In this document: positions 37,629 through 45,891 of the stretch, piece by piece
How positions within the stretch are numbered: position 1 is the stretch's first letter
Layout of the letters: the number at the start of each line of letters is the position of its first letter
Assembly (NCBI RefSeq): GCF_005502745.1
Contig: NZ_SCNL01000013.1
Location: 1-64,000 of the forward strand
DNA from: Sphingomonas sp. 3P27F8
GTDB taxonomy: Bacteria > Pseudomonadota > Alphaproteobacteria > Sphingomonadales > Sphingomonadaceae
Direction of reading: 5' to 3'
Length of the DNA stretch: 64,000 bases
The notes under the pieces: generated by a model
The model's database searches: none
Told to the model about the DNA's origin: nothing
Seen by the model: only the letters and a program-made list of their open reading frames with translations
Position numbers and translations under genes: made by a program

Positions 37629-37955
37629 TCAACCGACCTTCGCGGTGCCCGCGAACAGTTCTGCCAGTTCGCCCGATTCGTACATCTCCATCATGATGTC
37701 CGACCCCCCGACGAACTCGCCGCCAGCATAAAGCTGCGGAATAGTCGGCCAGTCCGAATACGCCTTGATACCTTGCCTGATGCCCTGATCCTGCAGCACA
37801 TCGACGCTTTCGAACTCGACATTGAGATGCTGGAGAATCGCCACCGCGCGGCTGGAGAAGCCGCATTGCGGGAATAGCGGGCTGCCCTTCATGAACAGCA
37901 CCACATCATTATTCTTCACGACCGCATCGATGCGGGCCTGTACGTCGTCGGTCAT
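37629..37955 (-). CDS. grxD: Monothiol glutaredoxin (Grx4/GrxD)
   Basis: CGFS-type monothiol glutaredoxin, 108 aa, that carries [2Fe-2S] clusters with glutathione and pairs with BolA. The active site is CGFS at residues 31-34 (FPQCGFSSRAVAIL). The glutathione-binding WPTIPQLYAGGEFVGGSDI is intact. It follows a bolA gene 27 bp upstream on the same strand, in keeping with the usual Grx-BolA partnership. Confidence 0.95.
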   Translation of the reverse strand: MTDDVQARIDAVVKNNDVVLFMKGSPLFPQCGFSSRAVAILQHLNVEFESVDVLQDQGIRQGIKAYSDWPTIPQLYAGGEFVGGSDIMMEMYESGELAELFAGTAKVG

Positions 37956-37982
37956 CGCCGGTTCCTCAACTATCGCTGGTCG

Positions 37983-38216
37983 CTATTTCGGGACTGCGGT
38001 GGTCAGCTGCAAGGCATGAAGCGCGCCCCCCATGCGACCGCCGAGCGCGGCGTACACCGCCTGATGTTGCTTCACGCGCGTCATGCCGGCGAAAGTACCG
38101 CTCACGACGCGCGCCGCATAGTGATCGCCATCGCCGGCAAGGTCGGTGATTTCCACCTCCGCGTCGGGAATGCCCTCCCGGATCAACGCGGCGATGTCGT
38201 CGGCCGCCATCGGCAT
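37983..38216 (-). CDS. bolA: BolA-family protein
   Basis: Small Fe-S-cluster/regulatory partner of monothiol glutaredoxins, 77 aa. The core is IREGIPDAEVEITDLAGDGD then HYAARVVSGTFAGMTRVKQHQAVYAA, with the conserved His of HQAVYAALGGRMGGALHAL. The start at 38216 overlaps the DUF1476 stop by one base (TAATG); an internal ATG two codons later is possible. Fe-S trafficking is inferred from the family and the adjacent grxD. Confidence 0.93.
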   Translation of the reverse strand: MPMAADDIAALIREGIPDAEVEITDLAGDGDHYAARVVSGTFAGMTRVKQHQAVYAALGGRMGGALHALQLTTAVPK

Positions 38217-38539
38217 TATTGGATTTCCATCAACTGGCGGCGCGCCTCGACGGTTTGTTCCTCCACGGCGCGACGGACGGCGGCCTCGTCGACATCCACG
38301 CCCGCCGCGGTGAGATCGCCGAGCAGCTTGCGCACCACATCGTCGTCGCCGGCCTCTTCCAGATCGGCATGGATCACTGTCTTGCCGTAGGAATCCGCCT
38401 CGGCCGGTGTCAGCTTCATCAGTTCGGCTGCCCATTGCCCAAGCAAACGGTTGCGGCGCGCGACGATGCGGAACGCCAGTTCCTCGTCACGCGCGAACTT
38501 TGTCTCAAAGGCACGTTCGCGATCGTCGAAGGTTGTCAT
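38216..38539 (-). CDS. DUF1476 protein, ATP synthase inhibitor zeta subunit family
   Basis: A 107-aa helical protein starting MTTFDDRERAFETKFARDEE, the typical zeta-subunit N-terminus. Alphaproteobacterial zeta subunits inhibit reverse rotation of F1-ATPase; the N-terminal 15-20 residues insert in F1. The four-helix domain with a later nucleotide/anion loop region follows. The ATG at 38539 is chosen over the upstream Met at 38551 because it matches family N-termini. It heads a DUF1476-bolA-grxD unit. Confidence 0.9.
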   Translation of the reverse strand: MTTFDDRERAFETKFARDEELAFRIVARRNRLLGQWAAELMKLTPAEADSYGKTVIHADLEEAGDDDVVRKLLGDLTAAGVDVDEAAVRRAVEEQTVEARRQLMEIQ

Positions 38540-38625
38540 GTCTGCTCCCAAAATATTCTTGGCAACGAGATAGGCAGGGAGCGGCGCGCGCGCAACGCCG
38601 CCAGGATTGCGCGCTCTGACGCACC

Positions 38626-39627
38626 TTAGTCAGCGACGCGCACCACCAGCTTGCCGATAGCGCTGCGCGAACCGAGTTTGGCGATCGCGTCGCCGCCCTT
38701 TTCCAACGGGAATACCTCGGTGATCTTCGGCGCGATCTTGCCCGCCGCCCACAGATCGAAGAGGCGCCCGATATTCTCGCGGTTGCGCGCCGGCTCGCGC
38801 GCGGCGAAGGCGCCCCAGAAAACGCCGCACACGTCGCAGCTCTTCAACAGCGTCAGGTTCAGCGGCAGCCGGGGAATGCCGGCGGGGAAGCCGATCACCA
38901 GATAGCGCCCTTCCCATGCCATCGAGCGGACCGCCGGCTCGGCATAGTCCCCGCCGACCGCATCATAGACGAGATCGAATCCGTCCGGGCCGGCCTTTGC
39001 CTTGAATGCGTCGGCGAGGGCCTTGGATTCGTCCTTCGAAAACGGCCCGCGGCCATATACGAGCACGTCGTCTGCGCCCGCCTCGCGCACCGCCTGCGCC
39101 TTTTCCTCGCTGGATACCGCGCCCACCACGCGCGCGCCGAACGCCTTGCCCAGCTCCACCGCCGCAAGGCCAACGCCCCCGGCCGCGCCTAGCACCAGCA
39201 ACGTCTCGCCCGACCTGATATGGCCCCGATCGACCAGCGCATGGATCGTCGTGCCATAGGTGAGCAGCATCGAGGCCCCCTCCTCGAAGCTGCGCTCGGC
39301 CGGCAGCGGATAGAGCGCGTTTTCGCGCATGACGAGTTTTTCGCACAGGCCGCCCATGCCGGTGTTGCCCATCACGCGATCGCCGGGCCTGAACGCCGTG
39401 ACGCCCTCGCCGATCGCCTCGACCACACCCGAAATCTCGCCGCCCGGGGCGAACGGGCGCGGCGGCTTGAACTGATATTTGTCCTCGATCACCAGCACAT
39501 CGGGGAAATTGATCGCACATGCTTTTACGGCGACCAGCACTTCACCCGCACCGGGCGTGGGATCGGGCAACTCTCCGACCGTCAGCGTTTCAGGTCCGCC
39601 GATCGCGGTGGACAACAATGCGCGCAT
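38626..39627 (-). CDS. NADPH:quinone oxidoreductase-family MDR protein
   Basis: A 333-aa zinc-free medium-chain reductase. The GroES-like half contains VKACAINFPDVLVIEDKYQF and FAPGGEISGVVEAIGEGV; the Rossmann half contains VLGAAGGVGLAAVELGKAFG. The family YDAVGG-type motif is LVYDAVGGDYAEPA. It is a paralogue of the MDR gene at 6828. It is a lone minus-strand gene between DUF1476 and leuD. The physiological substrate is not evident. Confidence 0.9.
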   Translation of the reverse strand: MRALLSTAIGGPETLTVGELPDPTPGAGEVLVAVKACAINFPDVLVIEDKYQFKPPRPFAPGGEISGVVEAIGEGVTAFRPGDRVMGNTGMGGLCEKLVMRENALYPLPAERSFEEGASMLLTYGTTIHALVDRGHIRSGETLLVLGAAGGVGLAAVELGKAFGARVVGAVSSEEKAQAVREAGADDVLVYGRGPFSKDESKALADAFKAKAGPDGFDLVYDAVGGDYAEPAVRSMAWEGRYLVIGFPAGIPRLPLNLTLLKSCDVCGVFWGAFAAREPARNRENIGRLFDLWAAGKIAPKITEVFPLEKGGDAIAKLGSRSAIGKLVVRVAD

Positions 39628-39749
39628 ATCCGCTCCCTCTCTTGGCCAGCACGCGCCGTTTACCGGCGCGGGTGCGGCTTTTTCGAATTAACGGTATCCT
39701 CTTGCAGCGCGCGGCGCTGCGCGTCCAGAGGGTTTGCGCGGAAGGTTTT

Positions 39750-40343
39750 TTATGCCGCGCGCAAGTTCACCCACGGCCGGCCGGCGTCGATCTTGCCTTC
39801 GTAATGCGCGATCGCCGTGTCGCGCTCCAGTGTCAGCCCGATCTCGTCCAGCCCCTGCATCAGGCACTGGCGACGAAACGGATCGAGCGCGAATTCGAAG
39901 CGATCCTGAAACGGCGTCGTCACGGTCATATTTTCGAGATCGATCGTGATCGGATCGGTCCTCGCGACCTCCAGCAGACGATCGACAGCCTCCTGCGGCA
40001 GCACCACGGTGACGATGCCATTCTTGAAGGCATTGCCGGAGAAGATATCCGAGAAGCTGGGCGCGATCACCGCCGCGATACCGAGATCGCCAAGCGCCCA
40101 GGCGGCATGCTCGCGGCTCGAGCCGCAACCAAAATTATCGCCTGCGATCAGGATCGGGCTGCCGGCATAGGCCGGATCATCGAACACATTGCCCGGCACC
40201 GCGCGCACCGTTTCAAACGCGCCCCGACCGAGCCCGGCGCGGGTGATCGTCTTGAGCCAATGCGCCGGGATGATAACATCGGTATCGACGTTCTTCTGGC
40301 CCCATGGATAGGCGCGGCCGGAAACATGCGTCACGGCGTCCAT
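39750..40343 (-). CDS. leuD: 3-isopropylmalate dehydratase small subunit
   Basis: Small (swivelling) subunit of isopropylmalate isomerase in leucine synthesis, 197 aa. [20 protein letters not shown] starts the swivel domain; the substrate-binding loop [13 protein letters not shown] is intact. GAGGAG precedes the ATG at 40343; the frame extending to 40433 overlaps an upstream 36-aa gene and is not used. It follows leuC with the small ORF between. Confidence 0.95.
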   Translation of the reverse strand: MDAVTHVSGRAYPWGQKNVDTDVIIPAHWLKTITRAGLGRGAFETVRAVPGNVFDDPAYAGSPILIAGDNFGCGSSREHAAWALGDLGIAAVIAPSFSDIFSGNAFKNGIVTVVLPQEAVDRLLEVARTDPITIDLENMTVTTPFQDRFEFALDPFRRQCLMQGLDEIGLTLERDTAIAHYEGKIDAGRPWVNLRAA

Positions 40344-40365
40344 TTCATCACTCCTCGCGCGCCGA

Positions 40366-40476
40366 TCAGCGCGTCGTTCGAACCTTGGCGACAGTATTCG
40401 TATGCGCGATCGCCGCATACGCCGCGACGCCACTCAGCAGCGAGCCCGCAACCAGCAGAACCAGCACCTTCCTCAT
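40366..40476 (-). CDS. Small hydrophobic protein between leuC and leuD
   Basis: A 36-aa [23 protein letters not shown] then [16 protein letters not shown]. One hydrophobic helix begins near the N-terminus and a basic tail ends it: a signal-anchor or exported peptide. A strong GAGGGGAAGAGG ribosome site sits right before the ATG. It starts 17 bp after the leuC stop and ends 22 bp before the leuD start, so it lies inside the leuCD operon. Function unknown. Confidence 0.6.
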   Translation of the reverse strand: MRKVLVLLVAGSLLSGVAAYAAIAHTNTVAKVRTTR

Positions 40477-40492
40477 GCCTCTTCCCCTCTTT

Positions 40493-41923
40493 TTATCCCA
40501 TCAGTTCACGGACGTCGGCAAGCCTGCCCCTCACCGCCGCCGCCGCCGCCATTGCCGGCGAGACGAGATGCGTGCGCGCGCCGGGCCCCTGCCGCCCGAC
40601 GAAATTGCGGTTGCTGGTGGAGGCACAGCGTTCGCCCGGTGGCACCTTGTCCGGGTTCATCGCCAGGCACATCGAGCAGCCCGGCTCACGCCATTCGAAC
40701 CCGGCGGCGGTGAAGATGCGATCGAGCCCCTCTTCCTCCGCCTGCCTTTTAACCAGGCCGGAGCCGGGGACGACCATCGCGCGCACCCCATCGGCCACGC
40801 TGCGCCCGTTCGCCACCGCCGCGGCTGCGCGAAGATCCTCGATCCGGCTGTTGGTGCAGCTTCCGATGAAGACGTGCTGGATCGCCACGTCTTCCATCCG
40901 CATACCGGGGGCCAGGCCCATGTAATCGAGCGACTTTTGTGCCGCCGCCTGCTTGGATGGATCGGCGAAGCTATCCGGGCTCGGCACGACGCCGGTGATC
41001 GCCACCACATCTTCCGGGCTCGTGCCCCAGGTGAGGCCAGGGGCGATATCGCTGGCCGCCAGCACGACGCGCTTGTCGTAACCTGCGCCCGAATCGGTGG
41101 CGAGCGAGCGCCACCACGCCACCGCGCGCTCCCAGTCCGCGCCGGTCGGCGCCATCGGGCGGCCTTTGAGATAGGCGAAGGTGGTGTCGTCCGGCGCGAT
41201 CATCCCGGCGCGCGCGCCGCCCTCGATCGACATGTTCGCGACGGTGAGCCGGCCCTCGAGCGACATCGCACGGATCACATCCCCGGTATATTCGATGACA
41301 TGGCCGGAGCCGCCCGACGCGCCGATCCGGCCGATGATCGCGAGGATCACGTCCTTCGGGCTGACGCCGAAGCCGAGCGTGCCGTCGACGCGGACCTCCA
41401 TCGTCCTGGATTGCGACAGCAGCAGCGTCTGCGTGGCGAGCACATGCTCCACCTCGCTGGTGCCGATCCCGAACGCGAGCGCGCCCAGCGCGCCATGGGC
41501 GGAGGTGTGGCTGTCGCCGCACACCACGGTGGTTCCCGGCAGCGTGAAGCCCTGTTCCGGGCCAACGACGTGGACGATCCCCTGCTCGGCTGCGAGCGCA
41601 TCGATATAGGGCACACCGAATTCCGCGACATTCTGGCGCAGCGCGGCAAGCTGCGTCGCGCTTTCGGGATCCGCGATCGGCAATTCCCGCCCCGCCGCAT
41701 CGACGCGCGCGGTGGTCGGCAGGTTATGATCCGGCACCGCGAGAGTCAGATCGGGGCGGCGCACCTTGCGGCCAGCGGCTCGAAGCCCCTCGAACGCCTG
41801 CGGGCTGGTCACCTCATGGACGAGATGACGGTCGATATAGATCAGGCAGGTGCCATCGTCGCGGCGTTCCACGACATGCGCGTTCCAGACCTTCTCGTAA
41901 AGCGTGAGGGGGCGGCTTACCAT
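40493..41923 (-). CDS. leuC: 3-isopropylmalate dehydratase large subunit
   Basis: Aconitase-family large subunit of isopropylmalate isomerase, 476 aa. Cluster ligands: Cys in [15 protein letters not shown] neighbourhood, then [17 protein letters not shown], and [20 protein letters not shown]. The N-terminus [16 protein letters not shown] is typical. It is the first gene of leuC-smallORF-leuD. A hairpin lies just upstream. leuB and leuA are not in the window. Confidence 0.96.
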   Translation of the reverse strand: MVSRPLTLYEKVWNAHVVERRDDGTCLIYIDRHLVHEVTSPQAFEGLRAAGRKVRRPDLTLAVPDHNLPTTARVDAAGRELPIADPESATQLAALRQNVAEFGVPYIDALAAEQGIVHVVGPEQGFTLPGTTVVCGDSHTSAHGALGALAFGIGTSEVEHVLATQTLLLSQSRTMEVRVDGTLGFGVSPKDVILAIIGRIGASGGSGHVIEYTGDVIRAMSLEGRLTVANMSIEGGARAGMIAPDDTTFAYLKGRPMAPTGADWERAVAWWRSLATDSGAGYDKRVVLAASDIAPGLTWGTSPEDVVAITGVVPSPDSFADPSKQAAAQKSLDYMGLAPGMRMEDVAIQHVFIGSCTNSRIEDLRAAAAVANGRSVADGVRAMVVPGSGLVKRQAEEEGLDRIFTAAGFEWREPGCSMCLAMNPDKVPPGERCASTSNRNFVGRQGPGARTHLVSPAMAAAAAVRGRLADVRELMG

Positions 41924-41941
41924 GATGGCAGCGCATTAACC

Positions 41942-41972
41942 GGAAAGCAGGCTTTCGCGAAAGCCCGTTTCC
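41942..41972. other. Inverted repeat upstream of leuC
   Basis: Perfect 16-bp palindrome GGCTTTCGCGAAAGCC (41950-41965), extended by GGAAA/TTTCC arms (41942-41946 and 41968-41972). It lies between the scoB stop and the leuC start. It could end scoB transcription, form an mRNA 5' structure on leuC, or be a dimeric operator; the sequence alone does not decide. Confidence 0.5.
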
Positions 41973-42007
41973 GATGCTTTTTCCGTAAAGAAATTGCGTG
42001 AGACGGC

Positions 42008-42655
42008 TCAGGCCGCCACCGCCACCTCATAATGCGCGGTCGTCTTGGCGGCCAGTTCGTCGGCGGTGACTCCGGGCGCAAGCTCGATCAGCCTGAACGG
42101 CGAATTGTGATCTGGCCGCTGGAACACCGCCAGATCGGTGATGACCATGTCCACCACGTTCCTGCCGGTCAGCGGCAACGTGCAGGCGGGAATGAACTTC
42201 GGATCGCCGTTCTTGGAAGTATGCTCCATCACCACGATGATCTTCTTCACGCCGGCAACGAGATCCATCGCGCCGCCCATGCCCTTGATCATCTTGCCGG
42301 GAATCATCCAGTTCGCGATGTCACCGTTCTCGGCCACTTCCATCGCGCCGAGCACCGTAAGATCGATATGCCCGCCGCGAATCATGGCGAAGCTCTGTTC
42401 CGACCCGAAATACACCGATTGCGGCAGCTGGCTGATCGTCTGTTTGCCGGCGTTGATGAGATCGGGATCGACCTCGTCGTCATACGGAAACGGCCCGATT
42501 CCGAGCATCCCGTTCTCGGATTGGAGCGTCACCTCCACGCCCGCCGGAATATGGTTCGCCACGAGGGTGGGAATGCCGATGCCGAGGTTTACGTAGAAAC
42601 CGTCGCGCAATTCCTTCGCCGCGCGTGCCGCCATCTCGTCACGTGTCCAGGCCAT
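42008..42655 (-). CDS. scoB: 3-oxoacid CoA-transferase subunit B
   Basis: Beta subunit of a class I CoA-transferase, 215 aa. The catalytic Glu lies in [12 protein letters not shown]. Other hallmarks: [39 protein letters not shown] and [16 protein letters not shown]. It starts inside the stop of subunit A (TAATG). Transfers CoA between succinyl-CoA and acetoacetate-type acids; the preferred acid is not certain. Confidence 0.93.
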   Translation of the reverse strand: MAWTRDEMAARAAKELRDGFYVNLGIGIPTLVANHIPAGVEVTLQSENGMLGIGPFPYDDEVDPDLINAGKQTISQLPQSVYFGSEQSFAMIRGGHIDLTVLGAMEVAENGDIANWMIPGKMIKGMGGAMDLVAGVKKIIVVMEHTSKNGDPKFIPACTLPLTGRNVVDMVITDLAVFQRPDHNSPFRLIELAPGVTADELAAKTTAHYEVAVAA

Positions 42656-43362
42656 TATGCCGCCTCCCTCGCGCGCGTCGTGCGAAACTCGATCTTCTTG
42701 TCATAGGGCGCGCCGAGCACGAGCCGGTTCACGTAGATGCCGGGCAGATGGATCTGATCGGGATCGAGCGCGCCAACCGGCACGATCTCCTCCACCTCGG
42801 CGACGCACACCTTCCCGGCGGTCGCCATCGGCTGGTTGAAGTTGCGCGCGGTCTTGCGGAAGATCAAATTCCCCGCCTCGTCCGCCTTCCATCCCTTGAT
42901 GATCGACAGGTCCGCGCGGATGCCGCGTTCAAGGATATATTCCTCGCCGTCGAATTCCTTCATCTCCTTGCCCTTGGCCACTTCGGTGCCCACCCCCGTC
43001 CGCGTGTAGAAACCGGGAATGCCCGCGCCGCCTGCCCGGCAACGCTCCGCCAACGTGCCCTGCGGGCAGAACTCCACCTCAAGCTCGCCAGACAGATACT
43101 GGCGCTCGAATTCCTTGTTCTCGCCGACATAGGAGGAGATCATCTTCTTCACCTGGCGCGTGCGCAGCAGCTTGCCCAGCCCCTCGCCGTCGATCCCGGC
43201 ATTGTTGCTGGCGATCGTGAGCTCCTTCGTCCCAGCGGCCAGAAGCGCATCGATCAGCCGCTCGGGAATGCCGCACAGGCCGAAGCCGCCCGCGCAGATC
43301 GTCATACCGTCAAACAACACGCCTTCGAGCGCGGCGGCGGCATCGGGGTAGAGCTTCTTCAT
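42655..43362 (-). CDS. scoA: 3-oxoacid CoA-transferase subunit A
   Basis: Alpha subunit of the CoA-transferase, 235 aa. [20 protein letters not shown] is the oxyanion/CoA loop, [18 protein letters not shown] and [20 protein letters not shown] are typical of SCOT-type subunits. GGAGAG lies before the ATG. Coupled to scoB by a one-base overlap. Likely uses acetoacetate/succinyl-CoA; the 7-kb-away acyl-CoA catabolic block could share it but there is no direct link. Confidence 0.93.
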   Translation of the reverse strand: MKKLYPDAAAALEGVLFDGMTICAGGFGLCGIPERLIDALLAAGTKELTIASNNAGIDGEGLGKLLRTRQVKKMISSYVGENKEFERQYLSGELEVEFCPQGTLAERCRAGGAGIPGFYTRTGVGTEVAKGKEMKEFDGEEYILERGIRADLSIIKGWKADEAGNLIFRKTARNFNQPMATAGKVCVAEVEEIVPVGALDPDQIHLPGIYVNRLVLGAPYDKKIEFRTTRAREAA

Positions 43363-43469
43363 CGGCGCTTACTCTCCATCGTCCGGGCCGCCGATTACCG
43401 CCGGACTGAAGCCATCGCAAGTGAAGTTGAATGGCTATTCAGGTTTCGTCGCAAATCCGCAGCGACCTT

Positions 43470-44123
43470 TCAGAACAACCCCTTTTCCACTCCCAGCGCA
43501 TCGGCAAGGTCGTCCAGCGCCTGCGCCTCGCCCGTCACCTTGATCGCGTGCATCCCGAGCCCTGCCGCCGGTTTGCAGTTGATGCCGAGATCATCGAGAT
43601 AGACGCATGCCGCTGCCGGCTTCGCGAAATGATCGAGCATCATCTGATAGATGCGCGGATCGGGCTTGCGCACGCCGACCTTGCTCGATTCGAGCACGCA
43701 ATCGAACCGCGCGAGCACCTCGGTCACCGCCTTCGCCCGCTCGCGGCTGCGCTCCATCCCGGCGCCTTCGCCCGCCGGCACATTATTGGTGATGCAGCCA
43801 AGGTGATAACCGTGGCGCTTCAGCCAGTCGAGCGCGTGGACCATACGCGGACGGATATCCCCGGCAAGGACCGCCAGCACATCCTCGCCGCGCAGTTCGT
43901 GGCCGAGCGCCTTCGCCTCCTGCGAGAAAGAGGCGTCGAACCCGGCCGAATCGATCTCCGCCCGCTCGAACCGCGCCCAGGCGTTGTCATCCGGTGACAG
44001 CGCGTTGACCTTGCGGATGAAATCCGTCGGCAGGTTGCGTTCCCGCTCCAGCCGGTTGAACGCCTCGAACGGAGATGACGTGATCACCCCGCCGAAATCG
44101 AAAATCACTGTGTCGCGCTGCAT
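43470..44123 (-). CDS. HAD-superfamily IA hydrolase
   Basis: A 217-aa Rossmann-fold hydrolase. Motif I is IFDFGGVITS: nucleophile Asp9, but Gly11 stands where typical phosphatases have the second Asp. Motif II is CITNNVPAG, motif III has Lys in VGVRKPDPRIY, motif IV is YLDDLGINCKPA. The FDFGG form occurs in the ACAD10/epoxide-hydrolase-N-terminal-like subgroup, so phosphatase activity may be weak or altered. Substrate unknown. Alone on the minus strand after VIT1. Confidence 0.85.
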   Translation of the reverse strand: MQRDTVIFDFGGVITSSPFEAFNRLERERNLPTDFIRKVNALSPDDNAWARFERAEIDSAGFDASFSQEAKALGHELRGEDVLAVLAGDIRPRMVHALDWLKRHGYHLGCITNNVPAGEGAGMERSRERAKAVTEVLARFDCVLESSKVGVRKPDPRIYQMMLDHFAKPAAACVYLDDLGINCKPAAGLGMHAIKVTGEAQALDDLADALGVEKGLF

Positions 44124-44169
44124 CGATCCGCCTCGTGCCGCGACGCGCGGCGGATCGCAAGCCCCGCCG

Positions 44170-44865
44170 CTATAAAGTCGTGCCGACCAGATGCCCGATC
44201 AGATAGGTGACAAGCATCGCCGCCGCCCCCCAGAAGGTCACGCGCAGCGCCCCCCTCGCCGGTGAAGCGCCGCCGGCATTCGCGCCGATCGCGCCCAGCA
44301 CGCCCAGTAGCAACAGCGCCACCAGCGGGACCGCCCAGGCAAGCGCGCTCGCCGGCGCGATCAACACCGCGAGCATCGGCGCCGCGCCACCGGCGAAGAA
44401 GCTGGCCGCCGACGCGAACGCCGCCTGGACGGGCCGCGCGGCCACGGCGTCGCTCAGCCCCAGTTCGTCGCGCAGGTGCGCTGTCAGCGCGTCATGCCGG
44501 GCAAGCTGTCTCGCCACCTGTTCGGCCAGCGCCTCGTCCAGCCCCCGTGCGTGATAGATCGCGGCCAGTTCGCGATGCTCGCCTTCTGGATCAGCCGCGA
44601 GCTCGGCCGCTTCCTTGGCGCGGTCGGCGCTTTCCGCGTCGGCCTGGCTGCTGACCGAGACGAATTCGCCCGCCGCCATCGACATCGCCCCGGCAACCAG
44701 CGCGGCCACACCCGCGAGCAATATCGCCGCCGCACCGGGCTTCGCCGCCGCCACGCCGACGATGATGCTGGAAACGGAAAGGATGCCGTCGTTTGCCCCC
44801 AGCACGGCGGCACGCAGCCAGCCGATCCGGTCTACGACATGGGTTTCGCGATGGCGGGGGCGCAC
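44170..44865 (-). CDS. VIT1/CCC1-family divalent-metal transporter
   Basis: A 231-aa membrane protein with the five-helix VIT1 pattern. DRIGWLRAAVLGANDGILSV is helix 1; GAMSMAAGEFVSVSSQADAE is the end of helix 2 with the Glu-rich cytosolic metal domain after it; AAFASAASFFAGGAAPMLAV is helix 3. The family moves Fe2+ or Mn2+. GTG start, three bases after the SMP-30 stop, so they are probably coupled. In this genome it may handle iron/manganese, but the metal is inferred from family only. Confidence 0.88.
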   Translation of the reverse strand: MRPRHRETHVVDRIGWLRAAVLGANDGILSVSSIIVGVAAAKPGAAAILLAGVAALVAGAMSMAAGEFVSVSSQADAESADRAKEAAELAADPEGEHRELAAIYHARGLDEALAEQVARQLARHDALTAHLRDELGLSDAVAARPVQAAFASAASFFAGGAAPMLAVLIAPASALAWAVPLVALLLLGVLGAIGANAGGASPARGALRVTFWGAAAMLVTYLIGHLVGTTL

Positions 44866-44868
44866 CGG

Positions 44869-45789
44869 TCAATATTCCAGTTTCAGGCCGGGGCGCTTCC
44901 AGCGCGTCCTGACCAGCCGGCCGGTGCCGGAAAGCGTGATCCAGGCATCCTGCATGTCATCGCCCCCGAAGCAGATATTGGTCGTGAAGATATCGTCGGT
45001 GGCGACGAACTCGACGAGTTCTCCGGCTGGCGATATCACGCTGATACCGCATTCGCCGATCGTGGCGACACAGATGTTGCCGGACGCCTCCACCGCCAGC
45101 GAATCAAAGAATTTATACCCCGCCGGGCGATAGAGCGGGATGCCCGGCCCGCCCGGGCCCGCGTCGGGCGCCACCTTGCCGGGGGCGGTGATGTTAAATT
45201 TCATCAGGCGGCAGGTGTAGGTTTCCGCCGCGTACAGCGTCTTGCCGTCGGGGGAGAGACCGCAGCCATTGGGGTTGTTCGACGGGAAGATCACCTCTTC
45301 GAGGTGGCTGCCGTCGGCCTTGGCGTAGAATATCCCAACGATGTCATGGGCACGCTTCGCATAATCGACCTTGCCGTGATCGGTGAACCAGAAGCCGCCA
45401 TGGCTGTCGAACACGATATCGTTCGGGCCGCGCAGCACGCAGCCGAAGTCGCCGGAGCTGTAGAGCACCTCGACCTTTCCGGTGGCCGGATCGATCCGCT
45501 CGATACGACCGCCGGCATAGTCGCTCGCGATCCCGTGCGGGGCGAGATAGCCGCCGTTCTCGTTCCAGTCGAAGCCGCCGTTGTTGCAGCAATAAAGCAT
45601 GCCGTCCGGCCCCATCGCCAGACCGTTCGGGCCGCCGCCCGGCTCCGCGACCGTCTCCTTGCGGCCGTCCGGCGTAACGCGGGTGATGCGCCCCGGCTCG
45701 ATCTCGACCAGGATGATGCTGCCGTCAGGCATCGCCACCGGGCCTTCGGGGAAACGCAGCCCATCGGCCACAAGGGTGAAATCGCTCAC
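44869..45789 (-). CDS. SMP-30/gluconolactonase-family protein
   Basis: A six-bladed propeller lactonase-like protein of 306 aa. It begins LVADGLRFPEGPVAMPDGSI with the metal Glu of FPEGP; later PNGLAMGPDGMLYCCNNGG, RGPNDIVFDSHGGFWFTDHG and NGCGLSPDGKTLYAAETYT carry the other ligands. GTG start with AGGAGAG upstream. It hydrolyses lactones in known members; the substrate here is unknown. Followed directly by the VIT1-like gene and divergent from a ThDP enzyme. Confidence 0.88.
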   Translation of the reverse strand: MSDFTLVADGLRFPEGPVAMPDGSIILVEIEPGRITRVTPDGRKETVAEPGGGPNGLAMGPDGMLYCCNNGGFDWNENGGYLAPHGIASDYAGGRIERIDPATGKVEVLYSSGDFGCVLRGPNDIVFDSHGGFWFTDHGKVDYAKRAHDIVGIFYAKADGSHLEEVIFPSNNPNGCGLSPDGKTLYAAETYTCRLMKFNITAPGKVAPDAGPGGPGIPLYRPAGYKFFDSLAVEASGNICVATIGECGISVISPAGELVEFVATDDIFTTNICFGGDDMQDAWITLSGTGRLVRTRWKRPGLKLEY

Positions 45790-45891
45790 GCGCTCGCTCT
45801 CCTTATCTGTCTTGAGAAAGGATCGTCCAAGGCGGGCGACTTAGCAATAGCCACCCTTCCACCGCCGCCGCCGCGCGGCTAGACGGCGTGG

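Noticed and set aside
41924..42007. Leucine attenuator leader upstream of leuC
   Set aside because: No short leader ORF with leucine codons was found; only a palindrome is present.
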